The notes: generated from the letters alone by a model not told the origin. Shown: positions 36,198 through 46,325, counted from the stretch's first letter. The stretch: 58,542 nt of DNA from Bacteroidales bacterium UBA6401 (GCA_002438635.1 DJPX01000027.1:1-58542), one strand, 5' to 3'. Translations and numbers: made by a program.

Positions 36198-36812
36198 ATG
36201 TCACCACATAAATTATTGATACTTATAGTATTGCCCATCTTTATATCTTGCATGAGGTCATCCACCACTCTAAAAAATGGGGATTTACTTTTCTTTAAAC
36301 CGCAAGAAAGCGTTATGGAGCAGGCCATATCTTCCTCCACTGGAGAGGGATTCGTTCATGTAGCCATAGTCGAAGTAGATGAGGGTAAGTGCATTTGGGT
36401 AATTGATGCCACTCCGCAAAAAGGCGTAGGAAGAATTCCACTAAAGAAAAAACTATCCGAAGAAAAGGGCGAAGACGTATATGTATATAGACTGCGGGAT
36501 ACAAGCGGACTGGGAGCATCCGTACGGAAAGCTAAATCTCTTGTAGGGAAGAGTTACGATTGGCATTTCTCACAAGACAACGACCAATACTACTGCTCAG
36601 AATTGGTATGCGTTTGCTACACTCGCCCCGATAGCAAACGCATATTTTCAAATTCCCCTATGAATTTTCTTGATAAGGACGGCCAACTTCCCGTGTTTTG
36701 GAAAGAATTATTCGAAAATCTCGATATTCCTGTGCCACAAGGCCAGGACGGAACTAATCCGGAAGATCTTTCTCACTCATCTGAACTTATAAACACAGGA
36801 ATACGACCGTAA
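36198..36812 (+). CDS. YiiX-like NlpC/P60-superfamily lipoprotein
   Basis: A 204-residue lipoprotein (VLPIFISC, Cys at 18). The permuted NlpC/P60 (YiiX/YebB) core is visible: LKNGDLLFFKP, the catalytic His in FVHVAIVEV, and the catalytic Cys in DQYYCSELVCVCY. Members are thought to be cysteine amidases or acyltransferases of the cell envelope. Two bases downstream of the SGNH hydrolase gene, so cotranscribed. The substrate is unknown. Confidence 0.85.
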   Translation: MSPHKLLILIVLPIFISCMRSSTTLKNGDLLFFKPQESVMEQAISSSTGEGFVHVAIVEVDEGKCIWVIDATPQKGVGRIPLKKKLSEEKGEDVYVYRLRDTSGLGASVRKAKSLVGKSYDWHFSQDNDQYYCSELVCVCYTRPDSKRIFSNSPMNFLDKDGQLPVFWKELFENLDIPVPQGQDGTNPEDLSHSSELINTGIRP

Positions 36813-36815
36813 AAA

Positions 36816-36845
36816 TAAGATAGACGCCATCAGGCATCTATCTTA
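36816..36845 (-). terminator. Rho-independent terminator of glnS, stop codon in the loop
   Basis: Arms 36816-36828 and 36833-36845 form a 12-bp stem with one internal mismatch and a 4-base loop. On the minus strand the stem is followed by five U residues (36815-36811). The TGA stop of glnS (36830-36832) lies in the loop, so the stem encodes the last codons of the protein. Convergent with the YiiX-like gene, whose stop is at 36810-36812. Confidence 0.85.
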
Positions 36846-38491
36846 AAAGAATCTTTGAGGGCTGTAGTCTTGTTAAAGACAGGAAGAGTGTCTGTACTGT
36901 CCTTATCTTTAATGTAATAGCCGACACGCTCGAATTGTACGGCAATTCCAGAATTATCTTCTAACAAGGCCGGCTCTGACCAACCTTTCTCCACTATAAG
37001 GCTATCTGGGTTTAAGAAATCTTTATAATCCTTATCTTCAGGAACTTGACTCATATCAGCAAGGGTGAAGAGTTTATCGTATTGACGAAGCTCAACTTCT
37101 TTAGCGAACTGAGTGGAAACCCAGTGGATCGTTCCCTTAACAGAGCGCCATTCTCCTTCGCCAGGCTTTGTAGAAGGGTCGTAAGAACACTTCAATTCCA
37201 CTACCTTTCCGCTCTCGTCCTTAACGACTTCATTACATTTGATAATATAAGTGTACTTCAACCTTACTTCGCCCTCCGGTTTAAGACGGAAGAACTTCTT
37301 CGGTGCATCTTCCATAAAGTCTGCCCTGTCGATAAGGAGCTCGCCAGTAAATGGCACTTTTCGCGATGCTCCATCTGGTTCTGCCGGATTGAGCGGAGCT
37401 TCGAACCATTCCACCTTTCCGATGGGCCAATTCGTAAGCGTAACTTTAACAGGATCGCCACTAACTACCATATAGCGATTGGATCTTGCGTTAAGGTCCT
37501 GACGCACACACCACTCTAACAATTGCAAGTCTATAAGCTGGTCACGCTTTGTAACCCCTATCTTATCACAGAAGATTTTAAGGGCCTGTGGAGTATAACC
37601 TCTTCTACGCACTCCACAAAGAGTAGGCATACGAGGGTCATCCCACCCACTGACTAAACCCTTCTGAACGAGTTCAAGGAGTTTTCGCTTAGACATAAGC
37701 GTATATGTAAGGTTAAGACGAGCGAACTCGTACTGGTGCGAAGGGTATATACCAAGAGTCTGAATGAACCAATCGTACAGAGGCCTATGGACATCGAACT
37801 CTAAAGTACAAATAGAATGTGTAATATGCTCTATAGAGTCACACTGCCCATGAGTGTAGTCATACATCGGATAAATACACCACTTATCCCCTGTCCTATG
37901 ATGGTGAGCGTGCTTGATTCTATACATCAACGGATCACGAAACATCATATTAGGGCTCGCCATATCTATCTTAGCACGGAGCACTTTTTCCCCATCGGCA
38001 TACTTTCCGTCTCGCATTTCGCGGAAGAGTCTAAGATTTTCTTCAACACTACGATTTCTATACGGACTCTCCACGCCGGGCTTATCCACTGTTCCACGTC
38101 CTGCGGAGATCTCCTCCTGAGTCTGGTCATCCACATAGGCCAATCCCCTATTTATCAATTCCTCAGCCCACTGGTACAACTGGTCGAAGTAATCAGAAGC
38201 ATAGAGTTCCTTCTCCCATTGATAACCAAGCCATTTGATATCCTCTTTAATAGCATCTACATATTCCGTGTCTTCTTTCGTCGGATTAGTATCATCGTAA
38301 CGAAGATTCGTCTTTCCTCCATATTTCTGGGCCAATCCGAAATTGATACACAAACTCTTTGCATGTCCAAGATGCAGATACCCATTAGGTTCAGGAGGAA
38401 AACGCGTCAAAACGCTGTCTATTCTTCCACTCTTTAGATCATCCTCGATAATCTCCTCGAGGAAATTCAGTTTTTTTGTTGCTTCTTCCAT
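36830..38491 (-). CDS. glnS: Glutaminyl-tRNA synthetase
   Basis: A 553-residue class I synthetase. The ATP-binding motif is PPEPNGYLHLGHAKS (HIGH-type) near residue 33 and the second is LMSKRKL (KMSKS-type) near 265. RYDDTNP, the tRNA-acceptor-binding segments and the two-barrel anticodon domain (about residues 340-553) are present. Length equals the E. coli enzyme. It indicates direct glutaminylation of tRNA-Gln. A stand-alone housekeeping gene with its own terminator. Confidence 0.97.
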   Translation of the reverse strand: MEEATKKLNFLEEIIEDDLKSGRIDSVLTRFPPEPNGYLHLGHAKSLCINFGLAQKYGGKTNLRYDDTNPTKEDTEYVDAIKEDIKWLGYQWEKELYASDYFDQLYQWAEELINRGLAYVDDQTQEEISAGRGTVDKPGVESPYRNRSVEENLRLFREMRDGKYADGEKVLRAKIDMASPNMMFRDPLMYRIKHAHHHRTGDKWCIYPMYDYTHGQCDSIEHITHSICTLEFDVHRPLYDWFIQTLGIYPSHQYEFARLNLTYTLMSKRKLLELVQKGLVSGWDDPRMPTLCGVRRRGYTPQALKIFCDKIGVTKRDQLIDLQLLEWCVRQDLNARSNRYMVVSGDPVKVTLTNWPIGKVEWFEAPLNPAEPDGASRKVPFTGELLIDRADFMEDAPKKFFRLKPEGEVRLKYTYIIKCNEVVKDESGKVVELKCSYDPSTKPGEGEWRSVKGTIHWVSTQFAKEVELRQYDKLFTLADMSQVPEDKDYKDFLNPDSLIVEKGWSEPALLEDNSGIAVQFERVGYYIKDKDSTDTLPVFNKTTALKDSFKIDA

Positions 38492-38594
38492 ATCAAATAT
38501 CTATTATTACTAAATCTTACAAAGATACTCTTTTTATAAGCTAATTCAAACATTTCCCACCGGAGTTAGCCCAGCTTTTATTAGGTATTTTTGT

Positions 38595-38602
38595 TAACTT
38601 TG
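38595..38602 (+). promoter_or_regulatory. Putative -7 promoter box for the membrane AraC regulator gene
   Basis: TAACTTTG matches TAnnTTTG and stands 12 bases before the ATG at 38614 (21 before the alternative ATG at 38623). No good -33 box is seen. The later ATG would give a more usual leader. Confidence 0.45.
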
Positions 38603-38613
38603 CATAAATAATA

Positions 38614-39735
38614 ATGACTTTCATGACGGAACCTTACATATATAACTATTCTCTTTGTATAGCACTACCCTTGATGCTTTTTATAGGATTCTACTTTATT
38701 TTTGCTAAAGTGCCAGCAAAAGCCATCTATGACAATTATCTATGGTCGCGCAGAATTATGGGAATCGCCATATTGCTATTATCTATCAATTATATGGCTC
38801 ATTTCTTTTTTAGAATCCGATTTTCAAATTCAGATGCCGCCATTTTGCTTAATCTATCCACCTACTTCCTTTGTTACTGGCTATTCTGTACTGCACTCAA
38901 CATTCTTCTTGAAAACAGAAGCCTCACACAGAAGAAAATCTGGGCCAATCTGGGCTCGTGGCTAATATTTTCCGCATTGGCCTGCATTATACTCTTCTTC
39001 ATTCCGAAAGGCTCTATAGAGTTGACAGCCCTGTACATTCTTTCCGGAATGCTGCTAGTTTACGGACTGATCCTGGCACGCGGACTTTTGAGAGCATACC
39101 ATAAAGCCATAAGTACCTTCGAAGAAACTCAAGCCGACGATATTGGCAACTACATCCATTGGCTTTCTACATTCACCTATTGGGCTATCATATTCGGTAT
39201 AGGATGCAGCCTGCTTACTTTTCTTCCAGATAAATATGTACCTATATGGATACTTTCCTCTATTCCATTTTACATTTACTTATTTTGCTGCTATCAAAAC
39301 TACCTCCTTTTTTACGAACAAGTGGAACGGGCTATCTCTTCTGAAGAGTTAAACGTGGAGTCATCATCTTATGTCACTGATGATAAGCCTGCATACCATA
39401 ATGAATTAACCAGAAGAATATCGGAATGGGTAGATACTGATGGGTATCTGCGCTCAGGTCTTACGATTAAGGAATTGGCAGAGACGCTGCTTAGTAATCG
39501 CACATATTTGTCCGAATATATCAAGACCACTTACGGAGTTAGTTTTTGTGATTGGATCACCGGACTTCGCATAGAGTATGCTAAGAGCCTAATGGTGCAA
39601 AATCCAAAGTTAATCGTTTCCGACATCGCGGAAAAGTCAGGATTCCTGTCCTCAAGTCACTTCATCAGGCTATTTAAAGAAAAGACAGGACAAACTCCAG
39701 CCAGATGGCGAAAGCAAAACAGTAAAATAGCATAA
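38614..39735 (+). CDS. Membrane-bound AraC-family regulator
   Basis: A 373-residue protein. The first ~235 residues hold six or seven hydrophobic segments with no recognisable sensor family; the last ~100 are an AraC HTH (LTIKELAETLLSNRTYLSEYI and VSDIAEKSGFLSSSHFIRLFKE, then TGQTPARWRK). Bacteroidota fimbrial and PUL loci often have such membrane-anchored AraC proteins. Placed directly before the fimbrial genes, it is the likely regulator of that locus. The ATG at 38623 is an alternative start. Confidence 0.88.
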   Translation: MTFMTEPYIYNYSLCIALPLMLFIGFYFIFAKVPAKAIYDNYLWSRRIMGIAILLLSINYMAHFFFRIRFSNSDAAILLNLSTYFLCYWLFCTALNILLENRSLTQKKIWANLGSWLIFSALACIILFFIPKGSIELTALYILSGMLLVYGLILARGLLRAYHKAISTFEETQADDIGNYIHWLSTFTYWAIIFGIGCSLLTFLPDKYVPIWILSSIPFYIYLFCCYQNYLLFYEQVERAISSEELNVESSSYVTDDKPAYHNELTRRISEWVDTDGYLRSGLTIKELAETLLSNRTYLSEYIKTTYGVSFCDWITGLRIEYAKSLMVQNPKLIVSDIAEKSGFLSSSHFIRLFKEKTGQTPARWRKQNSKIA

Positions 39736-39899
39736 ATCGCAAAAAATAGACTATTTGACAAAGGCAATATAGCATAAAGAACAAAGAAACGCGATTACAA
39801 CAAACAATCTGCCTTCCCTCTCTTTCTATCGCCTCCTTTTCAAAATTATTTTGGTTTATTTGCATTACCGATTCTAAGAAATAGTAGTGCAAACAAGCC

Positions 39900-40961
39900 A
39901 TGATGAAAAAGATTCTACTCGTTCCCTTATTTTTGTTTATCACATTCTTCGCCGTGTCTAAGGAAGCGCAAACGGATTCCACATATACCTTTCGTTTCGT
40001 TTCCGGCAATGATATGTTCTACAGCCCGTGGAATGGAAATGGGGCAGAACTGGAAAGGCTTCTAGAGTGCGTGGAGAACAATCTTAAAGATATACAAAAT
40101 GGAGTGATTCCCATATATGTAGAAGGCTATTGTAATTCTGGCGAGAGCAGGGCGGCAAGTCTTGAAATAGCAAAACTTCGCGCAAATCGCGTCAAATCAG
40201 AGCTGATAATACAAAAAGGGCTTAAAGAAGATTGTTTTATAACCAAAAATCGCTCGGATAAAGGTGATTATGTTATAGTACGCATCTGCATATCCCCTCG
40301 CACCATCACAAACTCCATTTGTCCTCCGACCCCCATACATGAAATAGACTTGGAAGAAGAGCCTGTCACTATCGAGGAGCAAATTACTGAAACAAATGAC
40401 AGTACATTCAATGAAGTAATAGAAGAACCCATTAAACTAGAAATATCTCCTCTGCCGGAAACAACTGAAAAAGATTTTTCGTCTAAACTCTATTTGCGCA
40501 CCAATCTGCTGCATTTGGCAACACTGACTCCAGATATTGGCATAGAATGGCGTTCGAATAGCGGATGGGGCATTTTACTGAATGGTGCATGGACGAATTG
40601 GACTTGGAATGGTGTTGATAGAAGATATGCACTATGGGAAGTATCCCCTGAAGTCAGGTACTATCTGGGAACCGACAAAGTAGGCTATGTAGGGGCAAAT
40701 GCGCGGATTGGCCAGTTCAACTACAAGTTCAACGATGATGGGAAACAGGGTGATCTACTGGGGGCTGGAGTCACTTGTGGGTATATACTTCATTTGACAT
40801 CGTCTCTTTTTCTCGACTTTAAGATTGGCATAGGCTATACTCATGCCGATTATGACGAGTACAATACTATTGATAATGTAAGGGTCCGAAAAGGAAATGG
40901 GGAAAAAGGCTTTTGGGGAGTAAACAATTTAGGGATATCGCTTGTTTGGAATATAGATTAG
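39900..40961 (+). CDS. DUF3575 outer-membrane protein of the fimbrial locus
   Basis: A 353-residue secreted protein. After a Sec signal (LVPLFLFITFFAVSK) comes an OmpA-C-like part (VEGYCNSGESRAASLEIAKLRANRV, residues about 75-110), an acidic linker and a C-terminal DUF3575 beta-barrel-like domain (residues about 195-353: LYLRTNLLHLATLTPDIGIE to the terminal SLVWNID). DUF3575 genes regularly precede the anchor and fimbrillin genes in Bacteroides fimbrial clusters. It ends 2 bases before the DUF5119 start. Confidence 0.85.
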   Translation: MMKKILLVPLFLFITFFAVSKEAQTDSTYTFRFVSGNDMFYSPWNGNGAELERLLECVENNLKDIQNGVIPIYVEGYCNSGESRAASLEIAKLRANRVKSELIIQKGLKEDCFITKNRSDKGDYVIVRICISPRTITNSICPPTPIHEIDLEEEPVTIEEQITETNDSTFNEVIEEPIKLEISPLPETTEKDFSSKLYLRTNLLHLATLTPDIGIEWRSNSGWGILLNGAWTNWTWNGVDRRYALWEVSPEVRYYLGTDKVGYVGANARIGQFNYKFNDDGKQGDLLGAGVTCGYILHLTSSLFLDFKIGIGYTHADYDEYNTIDNVRVRKGNGEKGFWGVNNLGISLVWNID

Positions 40962-40963
40962 TT

Positions 40964-41809
40964 ATGAAAAGACATCCATTATATATTAAGGTCATGGCAG
41001 TGATTTTCTATCTTGTTATCACTTCCTGTGTAAAAGATATTCTTTATAATACTCCACATCCTTTCATGGGTGCCCTTGAGGTGACTGCAGATTGGAGCGC
41101 GGCAAGTAGTGACGCGTCAATACCCAAAGAATATATCATTCTCACCGACAATCACAAGCAAGTAGTTACAGAAAAAACCAATGTTTTTAATCAACTTCTA
41201 TCCAAAGGGGAGCACTCTTTAGTAATAGTTAATATACCTGAAGACATTTCACTTAATGGCAAAATAGCGTCTGTTAACATCGGCACCGATGGGTATCTTT
41301 CAGCAAGTCCTGGTTATCTTTTCGCCTTTACTAAAGACATTTATGTGAATGCGGATGATACTCTGCACATTACAGCCCCGCTAAAGCAATTAACACGAAG
41401 ACTTGATATACAGTTAACAGCAACTGAAGGCGACTACACTCGAGTACAAAAAGCCACAGCAACATTAAGCGGAATAGCCTCAACTATAGATATCGAAACA
41501 GAAAACAGAAGTAAACCGGCGCAAGCAAGAAATGTCTTTTCAAAAAATGAAAAAGAGTTCACTCTTTTCTTCCATCTTTTAGGCGTAATCCAGGAACAAA
41601 GCCAAATTCTCACTGTAGATATTCTATTTACCGATGAAAGTACTCTTTGTGTTAAAAGCGACCTTACAGAATTTCTAAAAGAATATAACAATGGGACGCA
41701 GCCACTTACACTAAAGGGATCATTATCACTGCCTGTGGAAGCAAACATCGCTGGTGCAGGTGTCATTAATTGGAATGAAATATTTAAAGGAAATATAGAC
41801 GCTTATTAA
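40964..41809 (+). CDS. DUF5119 (FimB/Mfa2-like) fimbrial-assembly lipoprotein
   Basis: About 281 residues. The frame is open upstream to 40913 inside the DUF3575 gene, but the ATG at 40964 gives a lipoprotein signal (VIFYLVITSC) and follows the DUF3575 stop by 2 bases. The mature protein begins VKDILYNTPHP and continues with a two-domain beta-sandwich pattern like Mfa2-family anchors (GALEVTADWSA, then a second half from about residue 130). The presumed role is anchoring or terminating the fimbria at the outer membrane. Confidence 0.82.
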   Translation: MKRHPLYIKVMAVIFYLVITSCVKDILYNTPHPFMGALEVTADWSAASSDASIPKEYIILTDNHKQVVTEKTNVFNQLLSKGEHSLVIVNIPEDISLNGKIASVNIGTDGYLSASPGYLFAFTKDIYVNADDTLHITAPLKQLTRRLDIQLTATEGDYTRVQKATATLSGIASTIDIETENRSKPAQARNVFSKNEKEFTLFFHLLGVIQEQSQILTVDILFTDESTLCVKSDLTEFLKEYNNGTQPLTLKGSLSLPVEANIAGAGVINWNEIFKGNIDAY

Positions 41810-41819
41810 AATTACTATC

Positions 41820-42839
41820 ATGAGAAAAAAAACATTCATTTTCGCTTCGGCATTAGCAATTCTATTCGCCGCATGTACTAAAGAAGAAAATAACGTTAAA
41901 CGAGATTCAAGTGTAAAAGTCACAGCTGAGATCAACAACCAATCACAAAAAAATGTCAATAACACTTGGGACTCAGACAAAATAGGCGTTATGGCCGTAT
42001 TGCCTCAAGGCACGACCATGTACGAAAAATACAAAAACGTAGGATACCAGACAAGTAGCATTGAAGCCCAAGCCGACTTCTCACCTATTGCCGATGGGAT
42101 ATTTTTCGAAAATGCCAATGAAGAATACACTTTTGCCGCATACGCACCTTTTGTAGCAAGTAAAAACAGCTCCACCCTGCCTGGCGATAATGGTAAAATA
42201 GCCATAAATACCCTATCTCAGTCATCTGCAGCAGATCAAAAAAACTTGGACATCCTTTATGCCATAGGAGCAAAAGCAAGTAAAAAATCTCCGCTGATCA
42301 GTTTTACAGACAACACGGCAACAGGTGGAGAAAACTGCAGTTTCAAGCACAAGATGTCTAGACTTATCCTAAAAGTACAAGTATCAGATAAAGATGGATT
42401 TTCGGACGCAACTATACTCAAGGACGCAAACTACGGGTTAGGAGGACTTATTCACGAGGGTGTCTTTGATATTACCTCCGGCTTAGCTTCCGCAACCGGA
42501 AATTTGATAAGCAACTGGGAATTACAAACATACGACAAAACATCAAAAAAACACACAAATAATTGCATAGCGGAATTCAATGCGGCAACGGGAATAATGA
42601 CTCTTACAATGATCCTGCTTCCTCAAACTTTGACCAATAGTCTTAACTTTGACATAACTCTAAACGATACTGATGCACAGAGCTTTTCAAATAATACCAT
42701 GATTAAGCCTTCACTTGAGGCAGGTTATTCATACACATACACTATCACAATAAAGAAAACCAGCCTATCGATAAGTGAAAACACCATTGAGAATTGGAAC
42801 GATGGTGGCAGTTATAATGTAGACGCAAAAATGCAATAA
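41820..42839 (+). CDS. Fimbrillin-family lipoprotein (Mfa-like)
   Basis: A 339-residue lipoprotein (SALAILFAAC, Cys at 19). The mature protein has the two beta-sandwich domains of the FimA/Mfa superfamily: first domain with NTWDSDKIGVMAVLP and EEYTFAAYAP, second domain starting near FKHKMSRLILKVQV and ending with YSYTYTITIKKTSLSI, then ENWNDGG. It could be the shaft pilin. 10 bases after the DUF5119 gene and 14 before the next fimbrillin. Confidence 0.87.
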   Translation: MRKKTFIFASALAILFAACTKEENNVKRDSSVKVTAEINNQSQKNVNNTWDSDKIGVMAVLPQGTTMYEKYKNVGYQTSSIEAQADFSPIADGIFFENANEEYTFAAYAPFVASKNSSTLPGDNGKIAINTLSQSSAADQKNLDILYAIGAKASKKSPLISFTDNTATGGENCSFKHKMSRLILKVQVSDKDGFSDATILKDANYGLGGLIHEGVFDITSGLASATGNLISNWELQTYDKTSKKHTNNCIAEFNAATGIMTLTMILLPQTLTNSLNFDITLNDTDAQSFSNNTMIKPSLEAGYSYTYTITIKKTSLSISENTIENWNDGGSYNVDAKMQ

Positions 42840-42853
42840 TATCCTTTCCCCCT

Positions 42854-44566
42854 ATGCCAATGAAACACACCAACTTCATTCTATGGATAAGTCTCGCTCT
42901 TGGAATTATGTTTTCATGCACAAAAACTGAAAACGAGACGCTCCTTCCACCAGAAAAATACCCTCTAAATCTGACATCAGAACTAATCCGTATGCAGACT
43001 CGCTCCGCTGGTAAGGATTCGTGGTCTGGAGGTGAGGTTGTTGGCGTCAGCATGGAAGGCATGTTAGACTACAAAAAGTATAAAATAAATACGTCTGGTA
43101 AATTAGAGCCTATTAATAAGGAGAACACAATATATTGGAAGAACACCGACAGGGCCCATATAATGGCATGGTATCCAGATAATACACAGGCCATTGTAGA
43201 TATATCTGATCAAAAAAATGGATATACAGAGTTCGATTTTCTATATGCCGTAGAATCCGGCGTGTACAATCAAGGTACTTGTCTTCGTTTCCACCACAAG
43301 ATGGCTAAAATCGAATTCGCACTAGCGCCTGGCGATGGAATTGGCCAAGAAGAAATAAACAATGCATCCGTTAAAGTGCTCGGAGACCCTAGTGCATATT
43401 TCAGCCTCGGTATGCTTGGGACCGCGGATCAGTCAGATGGAGAAATAATGCCCTATTATAATACCACCACAGGGACATACAAAGCCGTTTTAGTTCCACA
43501 AAACATGACCGGCAAAGAACTTATAATAATTGGCATTAAAGGAAAAACCTTTTCATATACTCCCAAGTTAGAAAACGAAGGTAATCTCCAGTCCGGAACA
43601 TGTAACAGGTATTCAATCATAGTGAATGCAGCAGGCCTTGAAGTCGAATCCACGCTGATAAAAGATTGGGATTTAGGAGAAAACGAAGATGTACCAGTTC
43701 AAACATATATCGATTACAGCGTCGATGAAGTGAAAGCCGGGGACTATATCTACGAAGATGGAAGTACATCAGACGGAGGTTTACGCAGAAGGTATTCCGG
43801 CAGCAAAGAACCTGTAATAGCAGAACCCAAACCTCTGCCAATTTCAGGAAAAACAGTTGCGGGAATCGTATTTTGGGTACCTAAAGATAGCCCAACGGAA
43901 GGAAGACTAACACCAGCATCTTTAACAGATGATAAGATTATGGCCAAAGACTTCCCTAACTGCACACACGGATTGGCAGTGTCGCTTTATGATGTATCTA
44001 CCAAAACTGTGTGGTCTCATAATGAAAATACAAACATTCAAGCCTTTCTAGAATCAGATGATTTCAGTCCTCTGGATAAAGGAGACTACAAAGCAATATC
44101 TTCATATATAGAAAAAACAAGTAATATAAATCTGATTCTTGGATATCAAAACACGAAAATCATTAAAGAATACAATAGATTAAATCCAAGTTCATACGTT
44201 AATAGGGTTCTGCCTGTTGGACAACTTGAAGGGTATACCATAGAACATCAAGCGCCTGCCAATAGTACTGGGTGGTTCCTCCCATCTGCAAAAGAATTAT
44301 ATATTCTTGGTAACAAAGATGTAGATGACATATACGAAAGATGTGAAGAAAAGAAACTTACTGAAAATAGAGATATTGTCAACTCGTCCATTTCCGCCGC
44401 AGGAAGTCAAGATGTTTTAGGCATCAATTCTGACAATGAATGGTATTGGACATCAACAGAGCTCTTCCACAACAATTATGCTTTTATACAGGGTTTTAAA
44501 TATTCATATTCATGGAATATGTACAAAAGTATCGAATATAAAGTTCGTGCAGTCTGTGCCTTTTAA
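42854..44566 (+). CDS. Large fimbrillin with C-terminal Lcl/DUF1566-like domain, possible tip adhesin
   Basis: A 570-residue lipoprotein (LALGIMFSC); the ATG at 42860 (third residue) is an alternative start. Residues about 40-290 are fimbrillin-like (GGEVVGVSMEG, FRFHHKMAKIEFAL-type region, LIKDWDLGE). Residues about 300-570 are an extra module with DGSTSDGG, GLAVSLYDVS, NSTGWFLPSAKELYIL, EWYWTSTE and the terminal RAVCAF, which recall the Lcl/DUF1566 C-type-lectin-like fold. An extra C-terminal lectin-like domain fits a tip adhesin. Paralogous along its length to the split third gene. Confidence 0.82.
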   Translation: MPMKHTNFILWISLALGIMFSCTKTENETLLPPEKYPLNLTSELIRMQTRSAGKDSWSGGEVVGVSMEGMLDYKKYKINTSGKLEPINKENTIYWKNTDRAHIMAWYPDNTQAIVDISDQKNGYTEFDFLYAVESGVYNQGTCLRFHHKMAKIEFALAPGDGIGQEEINNASVKVLGDPSAYFSLGMLGTADQSDGEIMPYYNTTTGTYKAVLVPQNMTGKELIIIGIKGKTFSYTPKLENEGNLQSGTCNRYSIIVNAAGLEVESTLIKDWDLGENEDVPVQTYIDYSVDEVKAGDYIYEDGSTSDGGLRRRYSGSKEPVIAEPKPLPISGKTVAGIVFWVPKDSPTEGRLTPASLTDDKIMAKDFPNCTHGLAVSLYDVSTKTVWSHNENTNIQAFLESDDFSPLDKGDYKAISSYIEKTSNINLILGYQNTKIIKEYNRLNPSSYVNRVLPVGQLEGYTIEHQAPANSTGWFLPSAKELYILGNKDVDDIYERCEEKKLTENRDIVNSSISAAGSQDVLGINSDNEWYWTSTELFHNNYAFIQGFKYSYSWNMYKSIEYKVRAVCAF

Positions 44567-44617
44567 CATATTTTTTCACCCTCAGTATTACACACTGAAC
44601 ATTAAACAAGACAAGTC

Positions 44618-46325
44618 ATGAACAAAAAACTATTTATACTCATATTTTTATCGGTTTCACTTATGTCTTCATGCACCGATAACATAAGCCCTTTACCAGA
44701 TGAAAACAAATACAAGGTTTCATTCGAGATAGCGGACAATGGCTACTCATCTTCAATTTCTACCCGCTCGATAGATAACGGCTACACTACTGAATTTACA
44801 ACAGGAGATTGTTGCGGATTATATGTCATTAGAGATGGAAGAATCATTTACCATAATATTCAATTAATCGCCGAAAGAGATGAAGTATCACACAAAATAG
44901 TATGGAGACCATACTCAAGTGATATGATAGAATTAGCCGCCGGTCTTCCAGACGAACAATACTTCCTCTATTACCCTTACAATAAAGACATGCAGGGAAA
45001 AACATCCGATATATCTTCAGGCGCTACCCTTACCGACATAGATTTCTTCTCTCCCCTTATAGATTCCTGGCAGCCACTTGAAAATCAAAGCTCCGCTGAA
45101 TCTTATGCCGATTCCGATCTTATGACCGCCAAAGGGACTGCTACCATAAGAGAAGATAAGATTCTCCACATCTCTTTTTCCATGACACACAGGATGTCGC
45201 TTATTGTAATCGATCTGCCTAAAACAGTTTACAAATTTACAGACACAAAGGTTCCGGATTATACTATTTTCCCGGATATTGACTTTCAAGGGAATGCCAT
45301 ACCGAGGTTCATGGGGGATTCATATAGATATATAACCAATCCTAAATCCACAACACCTCCAAGTATCGAAGGATTCTATGATCCTAACAAAGTATTCACG
45401 ATAGTTCCTAAAAACATCGATACTGGTTCATATAATAAATATAATGTAGAAGGAGCTACAGTTACCGAAATCGACTACACTATTCAACGCGGTGACTTTC
45501 TACTAGAAGATGGCACTTTAATCTCTAAAGATGCCACCCTTACCGAAGAACAAAAAGCAAAGGTCGCAGCTATAGTTTTTTGGACACCTGCTGAGACAGA
45601 CCCTTCCGGACGCATTACTCCGGCCTCACTTGGCGATGACAGAATCAGGTCAAAGGATTATCCATATTGCACCCACGGACTTGCAGTAGCATTATACTAT
45701 AAAAAAGAATACATACTGGCAAAAACCGAGTGGTGAATTTACAAACGACGAGCTTATAATAAATTTTCAAAAAGGGGGCGATTTTTCTCGCAAAGACAAA
45801 GCAGAGTTCGCACCTATAGCTTCACTTGAAATGGCAGAAGATGATTTAAATAGAATACTGGGGTACCAGAACACACAGATTCTTTTCGCCTACAACGAAT
45901 GGTGCAGAGCGTCAGGAAAAGGCTCCATAGTACAAAGTGCCGACGATCTATGCGATTTTATCAACACATACCCTGCTCCGTCCACAAGCACAGGATGGTA
46001 TATCCCGTCCATAAAAGAACTCCACATGTTAGCCGATAAAGATGTAGATGACGCATACCACATCTCAAGAGCCCTAAAGGAAGTCGAGACTGCTACTATT
46101 ATCAGAGACTCATACCTTAAGTTAAAACAACAAGATTTCTTCTACTTATATCAGATGTTAAAATACGTATCATCTACCGAATGTCCCGATACTCAAAGTG
46201 GACAAAATAGAGCCTACTTTTTGGATTTTAGTGATTATCGCTCTTATATTGTTGCAGTTACTAAAGAGCCATACTTTCCAGGTGGTTTGACAGTAACTGC
46301 TATGTACCCTGTGTGTGCATTTTAA
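44618..46325 (+). pseudogene. Third fimbrillin-like lipoprotein gene, split by a +1 frame difference
   Basis: The first part (44618-45736) starts with a lipoprotein signal (FLSVSLMSSC) and carries a fimbrillin domain and the DGTLISKDATLTEEQ...HGLAVALYY segment that aligns with the preceding gene. It then leaves the alignment at YKKEYILAKTEW and stops. The continuation is in the +1 frame: from the AAAAAA run at 45701-45706 that frame reads KNTYWQKPSGEFTNDELI and runs into DFSRKDK, RILGYQNTQI, STGWYIPSIKELHML, TSTECPD and the terminal CAF, matching the paralogue. Losing one A would restore a protein of about 568 residues, as long as its neighbour. It may be a pseudogene, a phase-variable gene, a programmed frameshift or an assembly error. 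Its stop overlaps the nitroreductase stop by 4 bases. Confidence 0.85.

Noticed and set aside
37046..38437. Long plus-strand frames opposite glnS
   Set aside because: They are antisense to a certain housekeeping gene and show no domain; such frames are common opposite conserved genes.
45831..46325. Second fimbrillin part as an independent gene
   Set aside because: The same frame continues upstream of its first ATG with residues that align to the paralogue, so it is the 3' part of a split gene.
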